Assembly: GCA_903914045.1 (NCBI GenBank)
Contig: CAIWNO010000039.1
Coordinates: 1-6,794 of the forward strand
Source: an uncultured bacterium
Lineage (GTDB): Bacteria > Planctomycetota > Phycisphaerae > Phycisphaerales > SM1A02
Direction: 5' to 3'
Length of the DNA: 6,794 nt
Position numbers and translations under genes: made by a program. Numbering within the stretch: the first letter of the stretch is position 1; every line of letters starts with the position of its first letter. This document shows positions 1-5,194 of this stretch, in pieces. The notes beneath the pieces are model-generated. The model had not been told where the DNA came from, made no database searches, and was given only the letters and a program-made list of their open reading frames with translations.

Positions 1-318
1 ACAACTATTTATGGCATGGAGGATCGCTACCGCGGCATTCACCAAGGTCGCCGCGTGGTGTTGATGAACGCGCAAGACATGGCCGCGCACAAACTTTCCG
101 CCGGCGACGCGGTTGACGTGGTCAGCCATTTTCGCGGCGTGCAACGTCGCGCAAAAAATTTCCGTGTGGTCGCTTACGACATTCCGCTAGGTTGTCTAGC
201 GACGTATTTCCCAGAGGCCAACGTCTTGGTGCCCATTGATAGTTTTGCCGAGGGCAGCATGACGCCAACGTCCAAGTCCGTGATTGTGTCGTTGGAAAGA
301 GTCGCCGTTGGCCGCTGA
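1..318 (+). CDS. FdhF/YdeP-family molybdopterin oxidoreductase, C-terminal fragment
   Basis: This is the last 105 residues of a molybdopterin-guanine-dinucleotide oxidoreductase. The frame is open from base 1, so the gene starts upstream, and it ends at TGA 316-318. The fragment is the C-terminal dinucleotide-binding domain. It starts with TIYG and DRYRGI, then GRRVVLMN, a small beta-barrel stretch (AGDAVDVVSHF), and a closing region with GCLATYFPEANVLVP and TPTSKSVIVSL. The PEANVLVP...TPTSKS ending is characteristic of the YdeP/FdhF-like branch (putative formate dehydrogenase alpha subunits, YdeP of E. coli), rather than of Nar or Dms enzymes. The substrate cannot be told from this part, because the catalytic Cys/Sec and cluster-binding N terminus lie outside the window. 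The mobA frame begins inside its last codons, so the enzyme and a cofactor-maturation step are probably co-transcribed. Family confidence is high; formate as substrate is inference only. Confidence 0.9.
   Translation, partial: TTIYGMEDRYRGIHQGRRVVLMNAQDMAAHKLSAGDAVDVVSHFRGVQRRAKNFRVVAYDIPLGCLATYFPEANVLVPIDSFAEGSMTPTSKSVIVSLERVAVGR
294..301 (+). promoter_or_regulatory. Ribosome binding site for mobA
   Basis: GGAAAGAG lies inside the last codons of the upstream oxidoreductase gene, six bases before TTG 308. It favours that start over TTG 284 (which lies upstream of it) and over GTG 320 (18 bases away). It suggests that mobA translation is coupled to the upstream gene. Confidence 0.45.
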
Positions 319-991
319 TGTGCGCGGATTAATTTTGACGGGCGGCACAAGTTCACGCATGGGCAGCGACAAAGCGGAAATTGTTTACGCGCAGTTACCG
401 CAGTGGCGCGCGCTTGAAGAAATGTTGCGTCCGTTATGCGTAGATGTCTTTTGGTCGTGCACGCCAACGCAACAAGCGCAGTGGGGCATTGGCGATCGCG
501 CCATTGTGGACGCGGTGGCGGGGCATGGACCCGCTAGTGGTTTGCACGCGGCGTTCACATTTGGCGCGCGTAATATTGCGCAACGTTCTGAGCACAATTT
601 GAAAGCGCCTTGCGAGCCAGTTTTCTTGTGCTCTTCGCCATTGGTCAGTTCGCACCACGCCGCTCAAGAAGAAGTGAAAAATATAAATGTGGTGGCTGCA
701 ACTTCCGCCTGGCTGGTTGTTGGTTGTGATTACCCACTTATTGAAACGCGTGATTTGCAAAGCTTGCTTTACGCGCGCAGTCCCGACGCGGACGCAGTGG
801 TATTCTTTGATGAACACAAAAGTGAAATTGAACCCATGATTGCGTTGTGGGAACCGTCAGCACAGGCGCAATTTCTTGCGGCATTCGCACGCGGCGAGTT
901 CAGTCCGCGGCGCATTTTGCGCTCATGCAAACTTAAAATGATCTCGCCACGCGATCACTCCATATTGAGCAATCGCAACACGCCGTCGTGA
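308..991 (+). CDS. mobA: Molybdenum cofactor guanylyltransferase MobA
   Basis: MobA transfers GMP from GTP to molybdopterin, giving the guanine dinucleotide cofactor needed by bis-MGD enzymes such as the one encoded just upstream. It is cytoplasmic. The N terminus carries the nucleotidyltransferase signature LILTGGTSSRMGSDK (residues 8-22). Further on are GPASGLHAAF, the metal-site motif VVGCDYPLI, EPMIALWEP, and the C-terminal SNRNTP that matches the usual N-x-NTP ending. I chose TTG 308 because GGAAAGAG (294-301) lies six bases ahead of it. GTG 320, one base after the upstream stop, and TTG 284 are alternatives in the same frame. From TTG 308 the protein is 227 residues; MobA proteins are usually about 190-200. 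The excess is mainly an extra stretch of about 40 residues (bases 557-706) between the GLHAA and CDYP motifs. It overlaps the upstream gene by 11 bases and ends 7 bases before the convergent moaC stop. Confidence 0.88.
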   Translation: MAADVRGLILTGGTSSRMGSDKAEIVYAQLPQWRALEEMLRPLCVDVFWSCTPTQQAQWGIGDRAIVDAVAGHGPASGLHAAFTFGARNIAQRSEHNLKAPCEPVFLCSSPLVSSHHAAQEEVKNINVVAATSAWLVVGCDYPLIETRDLQSLLYARSPDADAVVFFDEHKSEIEPMIALWEPSAQAQFLAAFARGEFSPRRILRSCKLKMISPRDHSILSNRNTPS

Positions 992-998
992 CATTGTT

Positions 999-1571
999 TC
1001 AGCGGCGCGCTTTTGTACCCGCTACAAAATGCCCACTACGTCCGCCTTCTTTTTCAAGCATGCGCAGTCCTTGAATAGTCATTGCGCGGTCAATGGATTT
1101 GCCCATGTCAATCACAGTCAGCGCCGCGATTGCCACCGCCAATAGCGCTTCCATTTCCACTCCGGTCTTGGCCGTTACTTTCGCCTCCGACCAAATATAA
1201 ACATGGTCGCGGCGCAATTCCGCGCGCACTTGAATGGAGTCAAGTGGCAGTGAATGGCACAGTGGAATCAATTCGTCGGTGCGCTTGGCCGCCTGAATGC
1301 CGGCAAGCCGCGCCACGTCTAAAACATTTCCTTTGGCAAGCGAATTCTTACGGATGCGATTTGCAAGCTCCGGCGAAATCATCACGCGCGCTTCTGCAAC
1401 GGCGCGACGGGCGGTCACGGCTTTCTCGCCAACATCAACCATGGTGGCGCGGCCGCTTGCATCCACATGAGTCAGCAATTTGTGTGCGGCGGCGCGTCCC
1501 TGGGCCGTCACACGCTTCAATGCGCTAAATTTCTTCGCCACGCCAGTTGTAGATTTTTTCTTCTTTGCCAT
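999..1571 (-). CDS. moaC: Cyclic pyranopterin monophosphate synthase MoaC
   Basis: MoaC converts the MoaA product (3',8-cyclo-7,8-dihydro-GTP) into cyclic pyranopterin monophosphate, completing the first stage of Moco synthesis. It acts in the cytoplasm, usually as a hexamer. From the chosen start the protein is 190 residues. It contains LTHVD...MVDVGEKAVT (33-53), LAKGNVLDVARLAGIQAAKRT (78-98), LIPLCHSLPL (101-110), KTGVEMEAL (135-143) and LTVIDMGKSIDR (151-162). Residues K80, H106, D155 and K158 align with catalytic E. coli K51, H77, D128 and K131, so the enzyme should be active. ATG 1571 is preferred because AAGAGA lies seven bases upstream; ATG 1595 would overlap moeA and add eight residues. 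A basic N-terminal tail of about 30 residues (MAKKKKSTTG...) is not part of the core fold. The gene follows moeA after 11 bases, so the two form one transcript. Confidence 0.95.
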   Translation of the reverse strand: MAKKKKSTTGVAKKFSALKRVTAQGRAAAHKLLTHVDASGRATMVDVGEKAVTARRAVAEARVMISPELANRIRKNSLAKGNVLDVARLAGIQAAKRTDELIPLCHSLPLDSIQVRAELRRDHVYIWSEAKVTAKTGVEMEALLAVAIAALTVIDMGKSIDRAMTIQGLRMLEKEGGRSGHFVAGTKARR

Positions 1572-1578
1572 TTGTAAA

Positions 1579-1584
1579 TCTCTT
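1579..1584 (-). promoter_or_regulatory. Ribosome binding site for moaC
   Basis: Read on the minus strand, AAGAGA overlaps the moeA stop codon (1583-1585) and lies seven bases before ATG 1571. It supports the shorter MoaC start over ATG 1595 and implies translational coupling with moeA. Confidence 0.5.
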
Positions 1585-2938
1585 AATGCATCCATGCGTA
1601 AAAGTTGTGCGCGCCAGTCGTATGTTCGCCAGGCGCAACTTCAATAAATCCCACGCTTGAAGCTGCCGCGGCAATGTCGCCAGAACCCTTGCCCGAAAGC
1701 AAATGCAACTCGCTGTGGCCGCTAGCGTTCACGCGCTCGCCCACAAGTCGATACCACCACATGGGCAGCGTTGCGTTGTCGGCATTGGCCACGGCGCGGG
1801 TATGCGCCACAAAGTGTTGCGTTGAAAGACCCGCAAACGCTCCAAGCATTTCAATGCCAAGCCGCCTCGCAGTTGCCATGACAGAAACTGGATTTCCAGG
1901 CAATCCCAAAATCATGCGCGCTGCCAGCGCGCCCGTTGCCGGTCGCACCGCGGCAAGCATGGGCCGCCCTGGTCGCTGCGGAAGTTTGTGAAAGATTGTG
2001 CGCGCGCCCAATCGCGCGGCAACTTGCGGCACAAAATCTTTGTGACCCATTGAAACTCCGCCCGTCAAAATCACCGCGTCCGCAACTTCCATCGCGCGCG
2101 CAAGAGTGTCCGCAAGCGAGTCCGCATCATCACGCGCATGCGTGCGTGAAACAATTTCAATCCATGGTCGCGCGCCAAGCAGCGACTCAAGCACGGGTCC
2201 ATTGCTGTCGCGAACTTGCCATGGTTGCGCCTGGTCGTGCGCGCCAACAAGTTCATCGCCCGTGGTCACCAACGCCACGCGCACGCGCTTGCGCACAACC
2301 ACTTGCGCCACTCCAAAGGAAGCCATCGCCCCAATAGTTGCCGCGCCAATCACCACGCCAGCGCACGCAATCTCATCGCCGCATTTTGCGTTCTCGCCTC
2401 GGCGGCGAATGTTCGCGCCGGTCTTGATCGCGCTTACCTCAATCATCAATCGCACGCCGAGATTATTCACCACAACATCTTCGTGGCGCACCACCACCTC
2501 CGCGCCAATAGGAATTGGCGCGCCGGTGACAATGCGAACAGCGTGGCCCGCGCACATCGCTATGGGCGCGTGTCCAATCATGGCTTCGCTCATATCCGCG
2601 CTTCCATCAGACACGTTCGCAACGCCGCCTCCAACAATCACCGCGTCGCCGCCAACAATCGCGTCGCCGACTTTTTCTAGCGCGGCCACGGGCAATCCAT
2701 TCTCGCTCGCCATCACAATCAAATCCGCCATGCGCACCGCGAATCCATCCATCGCACTTACATCAAGCGCGGGACTGTCGCGATCCGCGTGAATCGCTTG
2801 CGCCAATACGCGGCCATTGCATTGCGCCAGCGGGATTATTTCCGTTGCTACCACTCGCACTTGTGCGCGCACGGCATCAATCGCTTCACGCGGCGAACTT
2901 GGTTGTTGAATTGACTCAGGTGTGGTTGGCGCGTTCAT
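1583..2938 (-). CDS. moeA: Molybdopterin molybdenumtransferase MoeA
   Basis: MoeA inserts molybdate into adenylylated molybdopterin to give active Moco. The protein is 451 residues, a little longer than the usual 400-410. Domain order is normal. SAMDGFAVR (61-69) and the domain around AVRIVTGAPIP (133-143) and NIRRRGE (176-182) come first. The MoCF-fold catalytic domain follows, with VALVTTGDEL (221-230), RDSNGP (243-248), LTGGVSMGHKDFV (291-303), RPGRPM (322-327) and ILGLPGNPVS (343-352). The C-terminal barrel ends with GSGDIAAAASSVGFIEV (418-434). D64 and D228 match acidic active-site residues of E. coli MoeA. Much of the extra length is a Gly/Val/Asp-rich insert around residues 100-124, just before CAGHAVRIVTGAP. 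The start at ATG 2938 has no clear Shine-Dalgarno, but it is the natural N-terminal end (short tail, then PREAIDAV). The gene is co-transcribed with moaC and divergent from moaD. Confidence 0.95.
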   Translation of the reverse strand: MNAPTTPESIQQPSSPREAIDAVRAQVRVVATEIIPLAQCNGRVLAQAIHADRDSPALDVSAMDGFAVRMADLIVMASENGLPVAALEKVGDAIVGGDAVIVGGGVANVSDGSADMSEAMIGHAPIAMCAGHAVRIVTGAPIPIGAEVVVRHEDVVVNNLGVRLMIEVSAIKTGANIRRRGENAKCGDEIACAGVVIGAATIGAMASFGVAQVVVRKRVRVALVTTGDELVGAHDQAQPWQVRDSNGPVLESLLGARPWIEIVSRTHARDDADSLADTLARAMEVADAVILTGGVSMGHKDFVPQVAARLGARTIFHKLPQRPGRPMLAAVRPATGALAARMILGLPGNPVSVMATARRLGIEMLGAFAGLSTQHFVAHTRAVANADNATLPMWWYRLVGERVNASGHSELHLLSGKGSGDIAAAASSVGFIEVAPGEHTTGAHNFYAWMH

Positions 2939-3056
2939 GGCTCGAGCAATTCAATTAAAGGTTGCGAAACATAATCTAATTTCAAGTGGCAATCATACGC
3001 ACCATGACACAATCCACAGGCATACGGACAGGTGATCGCAGACATTTCTCTGATGG

Positions 3057-3083
3057 TTTGCATTCACATTCTCACAATGCGAA
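3057..3083. repeat. Imperfect inverted repeat upstream of moaD (possible operator)
   Basis: TTTGCATT (3057-3064) and AATGCGAA (3076-3083) are inverted copies with 7 of 8 matching bases, separated by 11 bases. They lie in the 191-base spacer between the divergent moeA and moaD starts, 46 bases ahead of moaD. The position fits a regulator site or part of the moaDE promoter region, but chance cannot be excluded. I see no convincing -35/-10 pair in this spacer. Confidence 0.25.
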
Positions 3084-3129
3084 CACCGTACTCCATAAAG
3101 AAAAAGACAATGGTTGCTACCCTTTGCGA

Positions 3130-3375
3130 ATGACAATTCGCGTTCTAATTTTCGGTTCGCTTGCGCGTGAATTGTCATGCAAAGAAATCACAATTGATGT
3201 GACCGCGCCTGCCACAGTGCGCGATCTCAACCAGGCACTCGCAGCGAAACATCCTTCTAAAGCCGCGTTTTTTCAATCAGCGCGCCTGGCCGTCAATCAC
3301 GCTTTCGCAAAGCCAGACGCGCCCGTGCAATCCACCGACGAAGTCGCGCTGATTGAATTGGTTGGTGGCGGATGA
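3130..3375 (+). CDS. moaD: Molybdopterin synthase small (sulfur carrier) subunit MoaD
   Basis: MoaD is the ubiquitin-like sulfur carrier of molybdopterin synthase. Its C-terminal Gly-Gly is adenylated and then thiocarboxylated, and it donates sulfur to cyclic pyranopterin monophosphate inside the MoaE dimer. The 81-residue product fits the family length. It begins TIRVLIFGSLAREL, has TVRDLNQAL (29-37), the conserved LAVNHAF segment (53-59) and DEVALIELVGGG at the end, so the terminal di-glycine is intact. ATG 3130 is chosen because the beta-strand start RVLIFGSLARE follows immediately. The frame is open back to 2986, but the extra 48 residues (His- and Arg-rich) do not resemble MoaD. No good Shine-Dalgarno precedes ATG 3130. 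The stop overlaps the moaE start (ATGA). The activating enzyme MoeB is not in this window. Confidence 0.92.
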   Translation: MTIRVLIFGSLARELSCKEITIDVTAPATVRDLNQALAAKHPSKAAFFQSARLAVNHAFAKPDAPVQSTDEVALIELVGGG

Positions 3376-3773
3376 GCGTTCTTGTTTTCATTTCTCATGG
3401 CGCGCTTGCAAATAAACACTTCTCGAATGTTTTGAACCCCGCGCCTGACATTCAACAAGTTGGCGCCACCGTTGTGTTTGAAGGAATCGTCCGCACCGAT
3501 GAAGCGGGCCGCGCAATCCGCGCGCTGGCATACGAAGCCTACGAACCTATGGCATCCAACTCTCTCGCCGAGTTGGCGCGCGACATTCTTTCCAAGCATG
3601 GGCTCATCGCCATCACGGTTGAACACAGTCGCGGTGAAGTTGCGGTGGGGCAGCGATCATTTCGTCTGGCCATTGAATCCGCGCATCGCAAAGAAGCGCT
3701 TGCCGCCATGGACGAATTCATCGACCGCATGAAGCGCGATGTACCCATTTGGAAAACCGCGATTTATATTTAA
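3372..3773 (+). CDS. moaE: Molybdopterin synthase catalytic subunit MoaE
   Basis: MoaE is the large subunit of molybdopterin synthase. It binds cyclic pyranopterin monophosphate and uses two MoaD thiocarboxylates to make the dithiolene of molybdopterin. The 133-residue protein has GATVVFEGIVR (31-41), YEAYEPMA (54-61), VEHSRGEVAVGQ (83-94), SAHRKEAL (103-110) and DRMKRDVPIWK (118-128). F36, R41, K121 and K128 align at a constant offset of two with the E. coli active-site residues F34, R39, K119 and K126, so it should be catalytically intact. The EGIVR...HSRGEV variant resembles planctomycete-type MoaE, which is an impression from memory. Its ATG overlaps the moaD stop by four bases, ensuring coupled synthesis of the two subunits. 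The gene ends convergent to moaA with 129 bases between the stops. Confidence 0.95.
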   Translation: MSVLVFISHGALANKHFSNVLNPAPDIQQVGATVVFEGIVRTDEAGRAIRALAYEAYEPMASNSLAELARDILSKHGLIAITVEHSRGEVAVGQRSFRLAIESAHRKEALAAMDEFIDRMKRDVPIWKTAIYI

Positions 3774-3902
3774 TTGCATTTCCCCACGCCGCCGGCCAAA
3801 TTGTTTGTGTCTAGAAAGTTTCCTAATTTTCTACTGCTATATCTCCGGCGATAGCAAATAAACCACGCACATTTGTAAAGACGATTTAGTTGGCCAAGTG
3901 CA
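3774..3902. other. Convergent intergenic region between moaE and moaA
   Basis: This AT-richer spacer lies between two convergent stop codons and should hold termination signals. The best structure is TGCTAT (3835-3840) with ATAGCA (3851-3856) around a 10-base loop, followed on the plus strand only by AAATAAA. A weaker TAGAAA/TTTCTA pair lies at 3812-3817 and 3828-3833. Neither has a GC-rich stem followed by a T run in either direction, so I do not call an intrinsic terminator. No gene is seen here. Confidence 0.4.
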
Positions 3903-5057
3903 TCAACCACCTACCGCGGACATGGGCCGCTCTGGTTGCACAAAATCCGGCGACGCAATGTTGTGTCCCGCAAGTTTGGTCCACGTTACATCAATTAAAA
4001 AGTTCGCCAACTCCGCGTCGCTGGCGCCGCCGCGCAGCAATGTCATAACGCTCCATTCCTTCGTGCTAAATAAACACGGCCGCACATTTCCATCCGCAGT
4101 TAAGCGCAATCTGCTACACGCGCCACAAAACGGAATACTCACCGGCGCTATAAATCCAATGCGCCCCGGCGCGCCATCCATAAATCGATACGTGCGCGCC
4201 GTACTGTGCGAGTCATCCATATTGGTGGGCGTCAACGGAAACACTGCCTCAACGGCCGCGCGCGTTTCCCGCGCCGTCACCATGAGTGAGCGGTCCCACG
4301 CGTGCGCGGAATCCAGCGGCATGTATTCAATAAAGCGCATCTCCACGCCAAAGCGTCGCGCCAAGCGCGCCAGCTCCACGGCCTCGTCGTCGTTTTGTCC
4401 GCGCACCAACACCGCGTTCAACTTCAGCGGCGTCAATCCTTCGGCCACGCACATTTCAATTCCCGCAATCACATCTTCGGGCGTCACTGTGGAACGCGTC
4501 ACGCGCGCGAAGCGATCTGCGCGCACCGAGTCAATGCTTATGGTCATGCGGTCAAGTCCCGCCCGCTTCCATGCGGAAAGTTTCTGGCGCGTCAACAGCG
4601 ATCCATTGCTGATCATTGCAATCTCCACATCCGTGGCGGCGCGAATACCAGAAATAATGTCCGTCAACTGCGGATGAAGCGTCGGTTCGCCGCCCGTCAA
4701 TCGAATTTTGCGCACGCCAAGCGACTGCGCCACACGCGCCATGCGAATAATCTCGCTTGGTGTCATCACATTTTCGCGCGGCTGAAATTGCACATCGGGT
4801 TCCATGCAATACACGCAGCGAAAATTACAGCGATCCGTAATACTGATGCGCAAATCCAAAATCGTTCGTCCGTGCGAATCCATCATGCGCCCGCCCGCGC
4901 GAATATGCGCCGGCGCCGCGGGCAACTGCTCTGGTGTCGCATCCAAACCTGACTTTGTTGCCGCGTTCCTGCCCACATCCTCAACCGCGCGAAATTGCGG
5001 CAGCGAAAGCGCAATCGCGTCGCCAGCCGATTCAGTTTCTCGCACATCAAATTGCAT
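3903..5057 (-). CDS. moaA: GTP 3',8-cyclase MoaA (radical SAM)
   Basis: MoaA is the radical SAM enzyme that cyclises GTP in the first step of Moco synthesis; its product goes to MoaC. The SAM-cluster motif CNFRCVYC (C77, C81, C84) follows the typical lead-in RTILDLRISITDR. LTGGEPTLHPQL is the usual SAM-contacting GGEP motif. The second, substrate-binding cluster is CGAC...C (C311, C314, C328), in the family context SIPFCGACSRLRLTADG. The chain ends in the conserved functional Gly-Gly (SAVGG). At 384 residues it is longer than the usual 325-340, owing to an N-terminal tail of about 57 residues. In-frame ATGs at 4889 and 4886, directly before DSHGRTILDL, would give a protein of normal length. 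Neither start has a strong Shine-Dalgarno, so the true start is uncertain. It is monocistronic in this window: a terminator separates it from the upstream gene, and moaE converges on it. Confidence 0.95.
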   Translation of the reverse strand: MQFDVRETESAGDAIALSLPQFRAVEDVGRNAATKSGLDATPEQLPAAPAHIRAGGRMMDSHGRTILDLRISITDRCNFRCVYCMEPDVQFQPRENVMTPSEIIRMARVAQSLGVRKIRLTGGEPTLHPQLTDIISGIRAATDVEIAMISNGSLLTRQKLSAWKRAGLDRMTISIDSVRADRFARVTRSTVTPEDVIAGIEMCVAEGLTPLKLNAVLVRGQNDDEAVELARLARRFGVEMRFIEYMPLDSAHAWDRSLMVTARETRAAVEAVFPLTPTNMDDSHSTARTYRFMDGAPGRIGFIAPVSIPFCGACSRLRLTADGNVRPCLFSTKEWSVMTLLRGGASDAELANFLIDVTWTKLAGHNIASPDFVQPERPMSAVGG

Positions 5058-5064
5058 TGCAATT
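5050..5064. repeat. Inverted repeat across the moaA start codon
   Basis: AATTGCA (5050-5056) and TGCAATT (5058-5064) are perfect inverted 7-base arms around one base. They enclose the ATG proposed at 5057. Such a site could bind a dimeric regulator, or the palindrome may only indicate that this ATG is not the real start. Confidence 0.35.
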
Positions 5065-5076
5065 GAAGGCTAACAC

Positions 5077-5088
5077 ATTGCGCGCAAT
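5077..5088. repeat. Perfect 12-base palindrome in the moaA leader
   Basis: ATTGCGCGCAAT is a perfect palindrome about 20 bases upstream of the proposed moaA ATG. It shares the ATTGC/GCAAT half-sites with the inverted repeat at 5050-5064. The position suits an operator, but GCGC-rich words are common throughout this DNA, which weakens the case. Confidence 0.3.
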
Positions 5089-5100
5089 TTCCTTGCACAT

Positions 5101-5137
5101 AAAAACACCGTGGCGCTTTCAAGGCGGCCACGGTGTT
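5101..5137 (-). terminator. Intrinsic terminator of the 5195-5713 gene
   Basis: Eleven perfectly paired bases, 5104-5114 (AACACCGTGGC) with 5127-5137 (GCCACGGTGTT), enclose a 12-base loop. Read on the minus strand, the stem runs straight into five T bases (5105-5101). The stop of the upstream minus-strand gene is 57 bases before the stem. The terminator separates that gene from moaA, so moaA should have its own promoter between here and 5057. Confidence 0.8.
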
Positions 5138-5154
5138 GGTTCAATCATTCGCAT

Positions 5155-5181
5155 CGCGGATCAAAATTCTTTGAATCCGCG
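5155..5181 (-). repeat. First hairpin after the 5195-5713 gene
   Basis: CGCGGATCAAA (5155-5165) pairs with TTTG plus ATCCGCG (5170-5173 and 5175-5181), leaving one bulged A and a 4-base loop. It begins 13 bases after the stop codon on the minus strand. No T run follows, so it is not an intrinsic terminator by itself. With the terminator hairpin 17 bases further on it forms a tandem pair, perhaps protecting the 3' end of the messenger or assisting termination. Confidence 0.5.
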
Positions 5182-5194
5182 TTCGCACAACAAC

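Noticed and set aside
1011..1029. TTTTGTA-CCCGC-TACAAAA hairpin at the mobA/moaC junction, as a terminator
   Set aside because: The stem is AT-rich, lies inside the moaC coding end and has no T run after it; I could not support a terminator call.
2106..2792. Long plus-strand frame antisense to moeA
   Set aside because: Shadow of the strongly biased moeA codons; its translation is Ala/Thr/Ser-rich low-complexity sequence, while moeA carries all family motifs.
2986..3129. N-terminal extension of MoaD to 129 residues
   Set aside because: The extra residues are His/Arg-rich and unlike MoaD, which normally has about 80 residues; the family start is at ATG 3130.
2939..3129. Moco riboswitch or shared sigma-70 promoter in the moeA-moaD spacer
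   Set aside because: I could not recognise the conserved Moco RNA elements or a properly spaced -35/-10 pair on either strand. A covariance-model search would settle it.
3835..3856. TGCTAT/ATAGCA hairpin as terminator for moaE or moaA
   Set aside because: Only six base pairs, a 10-base loop, and no T run downstream on either strand.
3898..4677. 259-codon plus-strand frame antisense to moaA
   Set aside because: Lies wholly opposite conserved MoaA sequence, begins without a ribosome site and resembles nothing; a shadow frame.
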